Positions 11,651 to 22,846 of a stretch of 64,000 nucleotides of DNA are shown here, piece after piece. Under the pieces are notes generated by a model. The model ran no database searches. It was given only the letters and a program-made list of their open reading frames with translations, and had not been told where the DNA came from. The position numbers were made by a program, and so were the translations under genes. Each line of letters opens with the position of its first letter. Positions within the stretch are counted from its first letter, which is position 1. This DNA comes from Omphalotus guepiniiformis (Eukaryota > Basidiomycota > Agaricomycetes > Agaricales > Omphalotaceae): NCBI GenBank assembly GCA_028554645.1, contig JAQOOI010000080.1, forward strand, positions 1,612,001 through 1,676,000, in the 5' to 3' direction.

Positions 11651-13370
11651 ATGCTGCGCTGTTGGCCTTCATTAGCCCTTCTTTTGCTGGCCACTGCTCT
11701 CTCTGCTTCCAGTCAGTCTTTTGAAAATTCAGCTATCGTACGCACTATCGAACTTGGAGGCGCTCTCGTACACGTCACAACCACTTATGCCGCCAAAGCT
11801 CTCGAGGCCGATGCAAGCGTGTATACCCTCTCTGTTCCTACAACCGAAATATACACGACCAGCTGGCTGGAAGTCAAAATAAAGGGACAGCAGAAACCAC
11901 TGACTGTTGTGTATGCTGGAGATGATGGGTGTGTCAAGGCCTTCGAGTTCATGATGAAATTCTTATGTGTGCGCTCCACAGTCGTACTCTCAGTTTGGAT
12001 GTCCAGCTTCCAAAGCCTATGGAAATTAACTCCACCGTCAATCTCGTGTTTGAAACCGTCCACACTCACGCAACGCGACCTTGGCCGGAGCAAGCAGCGC
12101 AGCAGGATGACCAGTCTTTGAAATACGACACAGAACTTTTCGTTCCGAGTCCATACAAAACTAACGTTCAAAGAACCAAAGTCAAGTGAGTTGAAACGGA
12201 ATGCTGTCGATGTCATGTATGCTCAAGTGTGCAACAGATCGTCTTCCCCTCGCATCATCTCTTACACCACCCCAGTCAATGTAGAGGACCTGACTCTCGA
12301 GAACCCGGTTACAAAGTCTGGTGCTACCGTTACCTACGGCCCTTACAATAACGTCCCGGTATCTAATAGCGATGAATTCATCAAGAAGTATCAGCAAACT
12401 GTGACTGTGCATTACAACTACGATTACCCTGTCTTGGAGGTCAACAATTTCAAGCGCGCAGCTGAAATCAGTCATTGGGGCGCCAACCTGAACATTCAGG
12501 ATGAATTGATTCTACACAATGCCGGTCCAAGGTGAGTTACTTCTAGCTCGCCTTCGTCGAGATCTCACCCGGTCCAAGATTGAAAGGCCATTTCTCGCGT
12601 CTTGAGCACCAAACTCAAGCCTTTTACAAACGAGCCGCACCCCACGTGCTCCCCTCTCTCACTCTTCACCTCCCGGCTGGCATTCGTAACACGTACTTTT
12701 ATGATCAGATTGGGAATGTGTCTACGTCACGTCTTCGTACTGCTCCCTCTGCTCCCAGGACAGGACAGAAGACCAATCAATACAGTGTTATGGAGCTCAG
12801 ACCTCGGTATCCCATCATGGGCGGATGGAATTATAGCTTCACTCTAGGATGGGATTCCCCTTTAGAAGACTCCACGGTTTATAACAAAGAAACTGGAAAG
12901 TACATTGTGCAGGTTCCTGTGATGACAGAGATTCCTGGGGCAGCAGTAAATGATGCTGAACTCAAAATTATTCTTCCCGAAGGCGCTACGTGAGTACGGC
13001 GCGTACAATTGGTTTATGCGATAGTCTCATTTTCTTCTACTTTTCCAGCGACGTTGAATATCATTCGCCTTTCCCTGCTGCATTCCAGGAGCTTTCTACG
13101 CATGTCACGTATCTTGACACCATAGGGCGTCCTGTTATCACTCTTCATTACAAGAGATTGACGGACAAGCACGTACAATCGATATATGTAAGGCTTAGAC
13201 TCCGGAACAGTGTGGCTCTGATACTGATTACCTCGTAGGTCTCATACAAAGTACCGCTCTCTGCTCACTTACGCAAGCCGATGGCAGTGGCGACCGTGCT
13301 CATGAGTCTCTTCACTTTCGCTGTGGTCGCTCGGCGCATAGATCTTACTATCCACAAGAAGAAGGTGTAA
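11651..13370 (+). CDS. OST1: Ribophorin I, oligosaccharyltransferase subunit OST1
   Basis: An ER-membrane subunit of the oligosaccharyltransferase that N-glycosylates nascent proteins. A signal peptide (MLRCWPSLALLLLATALSAS) is followed by the ribophorin I lumenal domain: ENSAIVRTIELGGALVHVTT, KYDTELFVPSPYKTNVQRTK, ISHWGANLNIQDELILHNAG, PRYPIMGGWNYSFTLGWDSP and VPVMTEIPGAAVNDAELKII. A C-terminal transmembrane helix (VATVLMSLFTFAVVA) ends in a short RRIDLTIHKKKV cytosolic tail with an ER-retention-like lysine end. About five introns. The ATG at 11651 is chosen because it starts the signal peptide directly; an in-frame ATG at 11591 would add 20 residues. It converges with the secreted-protein gene at 13494. 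Confidence 0.93.
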
Positions 13371-13493
13371 ATTATATGTTTGAGAATCAGATGAATGGCT
13401 TTCGAATGACTGGCAAAAATGCTAAATGTCGTGATTGAATGCATGCAAAGTAAGTATATTACATCCATGTGGTGTTGGAACACTGTGTTCTGG

Positions 13494-14092
13494 TCAGATC
13501 GCAGCGCAAATCCACGGGAAGAACAACACAAACCCTTTAAGAAACATCAACAACCCAGATCCGCCACTGGGAAGTAGGCAATCGTAGTAAACGCCAGAAT
13601 TAGTTTTGGGACCCAAATCATAGAAGAGCATGGTTCCTCTGAATCTCCATGACCCGGATGTTACACCGTCAAGTTTATTGTCCAAGACTAGCTGGAGTGG
13701 GACTTCCTCTGTACCGGGAGCAGGGCTAGTTCCATTGATGACATTCACATGGAAAATAGTAGTCTCGTTTACATATTGCCAGAGTCGACCTCGGTGTATG
13801 TAATACAGTGGAATCCCACTGTTAACGATGGTGGTCGAGAGGTTCCCGAGTTCTGAAGCAGAACGATCAGCTATAGTTGAATGAAAGGACTTACAATACC
13901 TGACATACCTCCCGTACGGACATTGAGATGTCTAGGAGCTGCTTTATGGTTATGACCTGCCCGAAGGGCTTGGAGGGGTGCAGCGCCGGGAACAAGAGAG
14001 CCTATAGAAGACCTTCCGGGTGCACCATCAAAGGTCGGAATGGCTACAACAAGCAAGGACCAGAAGAGTACAAGAAAGAGAGGCTTGAACAT
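13494..14092 (-). CDS. Small secreted or surface-anchored protein, unrecognised
   Basis: About 180 residues. The ATG at 14092 starts a clear signal peptide (MFKPLFLVLFWSLLVVAIPT). The mature part contains three N-glycosylation sequons (NLST, NETT, NGTS). A central domain reads VPLQLVLDNKLDGVTSGSWR, FRGTMLFYDLGPKTNSGVYY and DCLLPSGGSG. It ends in a hydrophobic stretch (LLMFLKGFVLFFPWICAAI) that could be a GPI-attachment signal or a membrane helix. One intron lies near 13890-13925; the donor is ambiguous (GTACGG or GTATGT). I do not recognise the family. It lies convergent with OST1 and divergent from the PPR gene. Confidence 0.6.
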
Positions 14093-14308
14093 TGGCGCAG
14101 GTCGTTCAACAACATCTTGGATCAACCTAGCGTATATAAATATTGGAACAGAAAGGAACAACCTCTGCCTGAAGACGTGTTCAACTGCAATGACTCCGAG
14201 AATGAAGCCAGCAAAATTCCGAAAACGCCAGTCAGAAGACCACGTGGTTCCTCGATCACTTTCAAGTTTTCGCGTTCTGGCACTTGGTCCGTGCGCTCAC
14301 TTTTCAGT

Positions 14309-16206
14309 ATGCTTCTTCGTTCAGGATTAGATTCAGTTTTCAATTCCTCTGCTTCGTGCTCAATCCGTACTCGAGTATGTTACAGCGCTGGTAACAAAGT
14401 CGTTTTAATTGCTGAACCATGCACCAGAAGACGCTTCAGCCAGGCATACTCGTCTTCACCAGGTAGATTCAAATCTACAAACCAGCCTACAGCGGAGAAG
14501 AAATTCAGGTCCAAGCACTACAAACCCCCTAGCTCTACTGAACCTGCTACCGAGAAGCGATTACTAGAACCTCATGTTTTGTCCGCCAGACTGAAGGGGC
14601 TATGCGACGAGAGGAAAATCGATACTGCTGTCTCTATGCTGAAGAATTCCCCTTTGGATGCACAAAATGTTCCAGTGTGGAACACTATGATATGGGAGTG
14701 TCTGAAGGCCGAGCGCTTTCAGTTGGCTTATGAGTTATATGCTGACGTGCGATATTACTCCCCTGCTCTTGCACATGAAAAACTCATTTTTATTCGCAGA
14801 TGAAACGCCGCGGACATCGTCCAAACACGAGAACATTTCAAACGCTACTCAGCGGGTTGTCCCGCATAGAGAATTGGAGCTCTCATCCGAAGCAATTATC
14901 TCGTGCACATTCTATATACCAGTCCTTCCGGCGCCTCGTCGAGGACATCAAAAAGAATGACCCGAGTAGTGCTGAATTTTCTGTTCAACCTATCGCAGCA
15001 TATGTGAAGATTCTTGGTGACGCGGGCCTCCACCAAGAGATCTTTGATGTCTTCTACAGCCTCGACAATGATGGTCCCATGGCCCCGAATCACCTCCTCT
15101 TCACCGCAATGTTCCGAGCACTTGCTGCCAAACCGGGCTCGGACACAGGTTATACACAAAATGCGGCCAGTGCGAAATTGTTGTGGAATTTCATGCTGAG
15201 GGCTTCGAAGAAGAACAAATTCCCTGTAGACGGCTTCGTCGTCTCATCCGCTATAATAGCTCTATCCCGAGGTCGCGAAGGCGACCAGGACTTTGCGTTC
15301 CAGCTAGCAGCTGAATATTTCGGCTTAACTGGACCAGAATCGCCCCCGAACAAGGGTACAATTCCACTCGAGCCGCAGTCTCTTGCATCAGTTCTTCTCT
15401 TATGTCGTAATAGCGAGAGATATAAGCTTGCTATCCATTTCTTTGCAAACGTTCTCCAGAGACCAGAGGCAACAGGTGGAGCGTCTATTGTGGACAGAGC
15501 TCATGTTGAATCAGTCATACATGCACTTTCAAGTGCGGAAATTCCTGAAGCCTCTGCCAAGGCCCTGGAATTGCTCGAATGGATGCTGGCTCAGGAGCTT
15601 CAGGGACGCAACAGTTTCAAAATAAGACCAACATATTCCACATTTAACCTCGTGCTCCTCTCGTGTTGGAAGCACAAGGATTGGGTGTCTGCGGCTCGCA
15701 CGTTCGACCTCATGACAGGTTACCACTGTCATGACTTTATGGATGGCGTTGTATCTGATAAACCCAGATTCGACAAGAGGTCTCCGGGTCGTAACATTTA
15801 TCCTACCGCTGAAACCGTCTCGCTTATGGTCCGTACTGCGTTGGCCAGTGAGAATCGTGCCCACCTCCGTCAGGCTTTACGCTTGGTATCGCACATTAGG
15901 ATGCGTCCATTACTGGAGTCACCTCCTTCAAAGGTTCAAGAGTCGACAAAAGCATCCAAAGAGCGTTATTTCTACGTTTCGAAGCTCGCCAATGCTGTGC
16001 TCGAGGGAATTGAGATTCTTTTCTCTCAGAGTGCACCCAATGATAAACCCCGAGACGATGACATCGTGCGGTGGAAAAGGCTAAAGTCGGAGGCGAAGGA
16101 GCTTGCAGGAGAGGCGTCGGATGATTTCTTACCTACTGAGACAAGACAGAGAGCAAAACCAAACCGGCCATTATCTACGCCGTCGAGGACATGGAAAGCT
16201 CTGTAA
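14309..16206 (+). CDS. Pentatricopeptide-repeat-like protein, probably mitochondrial
   Basis: PPR proteins bind organellar RNA and control its processing or translation. The protein is about 614 residues from two exons (intron 14747-14799, joining YELYAD to MKRRGHRPNTRTF). The first 60 residues are Arg/Ser-rich with almost no acids, a plausible mitochondrial presequence. Helical pairs of PPR type are visible: VPVWNTMIWECLKAERFQLA, YELYADMKRRGHRPNTRTFQ, AYVKILGDAGLHQEIFDVFY, and later ALELLEWMLAQEL and TYSTFNLVLLSCWKHKDWVS. The target RNA cannot be told from sequence. The start ATG at 14309 is chosen because it opens the presequence; the frame is open upstream but overlaps the divergent promoter. 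Confidence 0.78.
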
Positions 16207-16407
16207 TACATTAGGTTCAGGTGACGCAGAATCACTTTGAGAAAAGACAGTATATTCCATAAGATGACGACGAGTAATGACAACATTTGAGATTAAGCAG
16301 TGTCCATGCACACGTATCATAAGTCCACCACACAAAATAATCAATGCGCAGATTCATAATTACAAATCAACGCGAGGCGACAAATAAAAGAAAAACCCAG
16401 AATACGA

Positions 16408-19085
16408 CTACGCAACACTCATCGGTCTGTCACCCACCGAACCGTCTTTTGCTCTCAAGAAGGATGGATTGGGTGCGTGCGTGATATCCTCCTCCAAAGG
16501 ATGACCCGATATCTCAGGCTTTGGCATCGGTGGGGGAGCAGCCTGAGAAGATATCATGGCAAGACTTTGCGGTCTATCGATCACTCTCGCTTCGTACCGG
16601 AAAGGAGAACGAGGAGGGGCAAGAGGAGGATCGTGCAATTGCACGGGTTGCGAAGCCACGGTGCTGACGCTACCTTCACGAAGAATAGAGCGGGGTGATC
16701 GAGGAGGTGTAAAAGGGGGATCCACTGATCCGTTTTCACTGGCGAGAGGATGATAAGGGTTCGAAGGCATCATGCCCACACTCCTGGGTCTAGTCGCATC
16801 AAACTCGCGGAAACCTGGAGAGGGAGGACCAAACAAAGCGTCTTCAGAGCTATTCTCTTGATGGTATTGTTGTGAAGGAAGAGTAGCAAGACTTTTTGGT
16901 CTGTCGCCAGGTTTGAGCATGCTGCCATCCAGTTTACGGAACGCAGGGGATGGCGGAACGAACATGGTATCTTCCGTGATTGCCATCGAAACAGGTTCGT
17001 AGCTGTGTGGATTGTGAGCTTCACTATCCCTGGTGTTCATCGGCATGGGAGTCAACCGGCCCATAGGCGTACGAGCGCTAGAGTCGAAACCTCGTTGTCT
17101 CTTGCTCTTCCGGGATTTTCTACACAAGAACACAATGCCGAGAACAACGACGGCAAGAAGAACAAGTGCGTTGAGAGCTACGATTGCAAGGATGGCAGGG
17201 AAATAAGTGCCGATCTTTGCGAGTGTTTCAGCGACCTGGGACGAAACATCCACAGAGGTCGAGGAAGCAGCCGCAGCAGTGCCATTAGAAGAATTATAAG
17301 TGATTCCAGTCCTTGCAGTGCTTCCGCGTGCTTTGGCAAATTCGGCAGAGGCATCATCTGGGTTGGTGAGAGACAGCAACCTCAGATAGGGGTTACCCAT
17401 CTGATTATTCGAGTCAAAGTCACCAAAATCATAAACAGAATACATAGAACGCAAGACATTGTCACCAATAAGCCAATCACTGTGAAAAACTTCAGCCCGG
17501 GGCAGGAAAAGATTTGCTGACAGCCAACGTACAACTGACTGCCAAAAGATTGAGGTATGATTGAGCCCACGCAAGTAGAAGAGTCAGACAAACTCTGGAT
17601 GTTGATATCCAACGGATGTAAGGGGAAAATCAAGCCGCTATATCAGGCCACGTCAGCCATATCATGGGCACGATGTAATGACAACTCACTTGAATTGCAA
17701 GGCCATATCAATTTCTGCGTCACAGGGTAGGACCCACTGTCCAAGGTCACTACTGAACTTGGCACCGCTGATATTGCTATATATAGAATTACAAACATCC
17801 TCGGGAACATAGCTGCATACAAATCAGAATCACAGAATACGAGTCGAGTAATATTTGCAATGCTTACGTCCAAGACGTTCCCGTGTCTAGAACGACAAGA
17901 GCTCTGTTGCTCGGAACATCGGGCACACCGGTTGTGGGTGTGATGGTGTCAGAGCCCAACATGTAGGCATCCAACAGCACACTCCATCGTTTGGGTGCAG
18001 TGACCGGCCAGGTGGGTATCTGGGTAGCATTGGCCACCGCAGCATAGTCGGGGTCATATTCACCTGAATGAAAATAAAATTCAGAAGTGCAATCACAACA
18101 TGCTGTGGTTACGTACCAATAGCGAATGATCCTTCCACATCATCATCTGCCTGGGTGCTTCTTTGAAGGGAAAACGCGATAAAATTGGGCTCCGATGGAT
18201 TGTCCTGGAAGAGGTTGTACAGCAAACTTCTCCCAGCAGAAGAACCGGTACTGTTGACCAGAGCATCTATAGTGGAGAGCGAGGTGAATCCTAGGCCAAC
18301 AATACCATCCGCGCCATAACCTAGTGCAGGATTTTGTGCTATGGAAGTATCGAGCAACGCTTGGGAGGAAACTGAAATCCTGTGAAATATGAGGAAAATA
18401 AATAAACAGTGATGTCGCTGGAGAACGGATATTACCCTGCAAACTCTACATCGGCGTAGGAAACGTGCCCGTAAGCCCATCCTATACCATACTGAATGTA
18501 CTCAGTGACAGGTAGTATGACACGCCATGTACGACTTACTGTGATGTTGTAAGTGGTCGACTAGATGAAAATGTCAGTACCTTGGACGGTGGCAGTCTGA
18601 ATAGCGAAAGACTTACCGTTTGAGTAGCATTGGGGAGAGGGGAAGTAGACCCCTTAATCCACAGGTCGGAGGAACCGGTATCCAACTGTATGGGGTACAC
18701 TAAAAACCCGTTTACAAAGAGTCGCATCTCGCTATAAGAAACGCTTCACACACCATTTCCACCGACAGTAACCTTGATAACCCAGTTTGTCAACGAAAGC
18801 GGAGAAAGATCTAAACCGATACTTACGTTGGCCATGTAGATCAAGTCATGAACAGTGCTACAGAATAATGATGAGTTGAAGTTGGGTGCTAAAAGGACGT
18901 TCCAAGACGCACCTCACATCCATATCATTGTCATTACTGGAAGAAGTGGCGGCGAGAGTAGCAAAGTTGGTAATTCCGCTCCTCTTCTCAAATGAAGATC
19001 GTTTAATTTGTTTCATGGAGACTTTAAAAGCCGAGGAAGTGGCGACACCAAACACAAAAGCGAACGGTAGGACATGGAGTTTCAT
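16408..19085 (-). CDS. Pepsin-like aspartic protease with transmembrane anchor and long cytosolic tail
   Basis: A secretory-pathway aspartyl protease (peptidase family A1) tethered to a membrane. Signal peptide MKLHVLPFAFVFGVATSSAF; first catalytic motif in VYPIQLDTGSSDLWI; flap region TYNITYGIGWAYGHV; second catalytic motif in ALVVLDTGTSW; and the family motif WLIGDNVLRSMYSVYDFGD. After the fold come a Ser/Thr-rich stalk, a transmembrane helix (YFPAILAIVALNALVLLAVV), a basic stop (CRKSRKSKRQRG) and a tail of about 200 residues. The tail repeats a PPSPxFRxxD...RPxS(L/V) module four times, the last ending the protein as DRPMSVA. About eight introns, total near 740 residues. Topology is predicted, with the catalytic domain outside and the tail cytosolic. 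Confidence 0.9.
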
Positions 19086-19658
19086 GACCGAAGTGTGAAG
19101 AGAGAATGAACGACTAGGGTGGTAAAGAAAGGAAGGGGAGAACACTGCTATCTTAAGAGCGAGCCTTGGCAGAAGACGATGGCCGCTGTTCAAGAAGCTT
19201 GGGTCGTTGTTTATTTATTTCATCTCGTCCCTCTAACGCCCAGGGGCTCAAACTCAAGCCTCAAGTCTAGAGCTCTATGAAAAGTATTCTTTCATTCATT
19301 TACTCATCAAGTTTCAGCCCAAAAAAGAGTTTCCAAGAAGAATATTACAATGCATTCAAAGCTTTGAAGCTGCGGATGGAAAGAAAAAAAGTTTGCCAAT
19401 GCATATGCAAGCGCTGGCAGCCTTGCCACGTGCAGCATACAATTTCTCTGGAAAACCGAATAATGAATATCGAATGATTGATACTGAATGATTCATCTGA
19501 AAGTACAAAAGCAACGACGAACATAGAATGATATTCAGTATGTAAGCTTATGTAAGTTGCCTTTCGTATAGCCGCCGGCATTACCGGACCCGATAGCCGG
19601 GTTCAACTTTACCCCGCATTCTCAAGTCTTTATCGACGTTTGCTCTTAGTCTGCTCTT
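19086..19658. other. Divergent intergenic region
   Basis: About 570 bp between the aspartic protease and ADHFE1-like starts. It contains short AT-rich imperfect repeats of GAATGATT near 19470-19495 and nothing else recognisable. Confidence 0.4.
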
Positions 19659-21761
19659 ATGGCTTCAAGGAGAGTCATCACTCGTCTCATCAACGCTTCA
19701 CAACATTCTGCATGCCCTTGTCATGGCTGCTCAAGTTCAGGTCATTCTCACCACCAACAAGTCGCTGCTGTCAATCAATTGCGCACTCTCGCTACTCCAG
19801 TGCAGGCAGCGCAAAAGGAATATGCATTTGAGGTCGAACATATATCTCCTGAATCAAGGTCTTATATATATACTCAGCTATAATGCCACAGGTAGCCGCG
19901 TCCAATCTCAGGTTCGGCGACGGTGTAACCGCTGAGGTTGGAATGGACTTGAAGAATATGAAGGCAAGAAAGGTACGTTTCTCTTCTAGTGGATCAAGAG
20001 CTGCTGCACCTAATTGGTTCCAAATTGCAGGTCGGCGTCTTTACTGACCCCATAATTGCCAAGCTCAGGCCCATGAAAGCTGTTCGTCCCGTATATGAAT
20101 CTCATCTAGTCAAAGTCTTAGCAAGGCTGCACCTCACAGGCTCTGGCTTCCCTGGAATCTCAAACGGACCTTCCTTTTGAGGTGTACGATCAAGTCCTCG
20201 CTGAGCCAACAGAAGATAGCTGGAGGAAAGCTATTGCATGGGCAAGAAAGCACGACTTCAGTCATTTCCTCGCGTGCGTCTGACATTCGTCTCTATATTA
20301 CTGCAAGTTGAGTTGGTCTGACTGAAGTGAACACTAGTGTCGGAGGCGGCAGTGTCATTGACACGGCGAAAGCTGCTAATCTGTATGTGGTGTAATTTCC
20401 TATGTATTGTGCAACGAATTGAAGTATTTCTATAATCAGGTTCACTGTCTACAAAGACGCAGATTTAATGGATTATATCAATGCCCCAGTCGGCAAAGGC
20501 CTTCCTATCGAGCAGAAACTTTTGCCTCTCATTGCCGTTCCTACTACTGCAGGAACAGGTTCTGAAACAACGGGTGCAGCAATTGTTGATATCACATCTC
20601 GCTCATTCAAGACAGGAATCGCCAGTCGTGCCCTCAAGCCTACTCTGGGTATTGTCGACACCTTCAACACGGAATCTTGTCCGACCGCAGTGCACATCAG
20701 TGCTGGTCTGGATGTCCTATTTCACAGTCTAGAAAGTTATACCGCAATCCCGTAAGCAAATGCTTCTGATTTGCTACATCTTGAGAATTTCACGGAGCTC
20801 TCAGTTACACCGAGCGCACCCCTCGGCCAGCAAATCCCATACTTCGACCGGCCTACCAAGGAAGCAATCCCTTTGCTGACGTCTTTTCATTATGGGCCCT
20901 ACGAACTACAGTGAAGTATCTTCCACGAGTTGCTAAGAATTCCGACGATGAGGAAGCTCGGAGGCAGATGTTGTAAGTTTTCCGTATCTTCATACTTATC
21001 AATCATCCGATGGATCCGTCTGTAGGTTGGCAGCTTCACTGGCAGGCATCGGATTTGGTAATGCAGGTGTTCATTTATGTCATGGTATGAGCTACCCTGT
21101 AAGCCAGTCTATATTCACATAAAGATCCCTCTAACAGAATTACCGTGTAGATATCAGGCCTTAACAAGCAAGGACCAAAATACAAGCATGCGGGTTATGA
21201 TGTGGATCATCCTATCATTCCTCATGGTGTCAGGTATCCCTTCTGTTACTATCTCCCCTATGCTTCAACTAAAACTATTTTAGTGTTGCTCTGACGGGTC
21301 CTGCAGGTAAATCACTGCAAAGTTCTGATGATTTCAGCTTTTGAACATTTTCGAATTTGAAGTTTTCCAATTCACTTCTCCCTCCTCCCCCGATCGACAT
21401 CGACTGGCACTCGCTATCTTCTCTAATACCACTGTCTCGGATTCCTCTATCACCCGTCTCCCGGATTCAGAGATTGGTACTCACCTATTTGAAGCAATTG
21501 CCCGTTTCCTCGACGGTCTCGGTGTACCTCGTGGATTGAAAGCTGTTGGGTATGTCTCAGTCATCCACTTACTCAAATAGCATTGACTTGAACGGCGGAA
21601 TGCTTGACAACAGATACAAGAACAGCGACATTGAAATGCTAGTACAGGGAACTCTTCCTCAAAGGCGTGTGCTTGACCTTGCACCCGGGATCGGAGACTT
21701 TGTCGGTGAAGATGGGAGGGAACACTTGACGAAGATCATCGAGAATGCGATGGAGTACTGA
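19659..21761 (+). CDS. ADHFE1: Hydroxyacid-oxoacid transhydrogenase (ADHFE1 type), mitochondrial iron-containing alcohol dehydrogenase
   Basis: ADHFE1 enzymes oxidise 4-hydroxybutyrate while reducing 2-oxoglutarate to 2-hydroxyglutarate in mitochondria. The N-terminus ([16 protein letters not shown]...) is a basic presequence with a CPCHGC patch. The fold follows: [36 protein letters not shown] (nucleotide-binding GGGS), [20 protein letters not shown] (the family's TTAGTGSE motif), the metal-ligand region [37 protein letters not shown] and [14 protein letters not shown]. The spacing fits Fe-ADH metal ligands (Asp and three His). About nine short introns. The protein ends KIIENAMEY, with a length near 480 residues typical for the family. 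Confidence 0.9.
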
Positions 21762-22192
21762 GAGGTCTTGCATGGAGTTATGATCTTTGAACACTCTTAA
21801 ATTTGATTAAATTTGAAGGATTGGCATGTAAATTTGATATTGACAATGAATGTAGAATATTTCAGTGATGCACGCTCAAACGTGTCGAATATGTCGGATT
21901 CACTGTCCACTGACTGTTCGGCGTCACTTTGTCCTAGCTCTTGGGACTGCTCAACATAATCCAGTTCGCTCAACGCAACGCGTACGCGCGATGTCACATT
22001 GACAGTACACGTGACTAGTGATTCTCTTCCTCTCCTTCTGCGTTCATCGCGATTCGCGAAAGCCCCGTCTTGTTATAACAGTATACACTCAAGCCAACTC
22101 AATGACTGTCAGACAGTCCATAACTTGACGCGAATTCAAAATCTAAAGAATGGCGGTTACCCTTTCAGGACCTCACATATTGTTACTTGCAC
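21762..22192. other. Intergenic region
   Basis: About 430 bp between ADHFE1 and the acidic unknown, both on the plus strand. A CACGTG lies at 22008-22013. A competing ATG at 22149 stops after 18 codons and could act as a uORF. Confidence 0.35.
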
Positions 22193-22842
22193 ATGTCAAA
22201 ACATGATCTTCAAGTACTAGACACCTACGAGACGCCAGATTACATCAAAGGCGAACTTTCGGATGAAGGTATGCACTCTCGAATTGATTGCGTCGACTAA
22301 AATGAAACGTTTTCTTAGAGCTCGACATTCCGATTCATATGGTACCACCCAATCCTGACGATTCTGACAGTGCGTCACTACTGCTGCCCTACATTTTGCA
22401 TCGCGTAGATATGCTAACATTTCAAACAGATTTACCATCTCACGTTCATCCATCCTATCCATACGGGAATCCACGGAGTACCAAGCATCCTGCTACAAAG
22501 CCACGGCCTCCGTACGACCCGACTTCACGAGCATTATTTGAGGATATGGGATATGACGGAGGTGGAATCAATGGTGCACTCCGGTGGAAAGACCTTGCCA
22601 TGCAGCAGCTACTGCCTGTGGATGAGGAAAAAGAGATGGCTTTGAAGGCGGCCGAAGCAAGGAAGATGGCAAGTGGTACAGGGAACCATAATCCACAACC
22701 ACAGCAACAGACTGCATTGGCTCAAGGGGACCAAACCCTTGAGGAAGAAGATGACGATGACGATGATGAGAATGAAAATGAAAATGACGAGAACGAAGAG
22801 GAGGAGGAGGATGAAGAAGAGACCGAGGATGAAGAAGAGTAA
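22193..22842 (+). CDS. Unrecognised protein with strongly acidic C-terminus
   Basis: Three exons (donors GTATGC near 22269 and GTGCGT near 22370) give about 180 residues: MSKHDLQVLDTYETPDYIKG, ELSDEELDIPIHMVPPNPDD, then LPSHVHPSYPYGNPRSTKHP, a conserved-looking LFEDMGYDGGGINGALRWKD, LAMQQLLPVDEEKEMALKAA, and a tail of about 45 almost pure Glu/Asp/Asn residues. The acidic tail recalls histone chaperones or ribosome-biogenesis factors, but no domain supports either. The introns sit cleanly and keep the frame, so I believe the gene. Its TAA at 22840-22842 is separated from the RRP4 stop on the other strand by only 4 nt. Confidence 0.65.
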
Positions 22843-22846
22843 ATGA

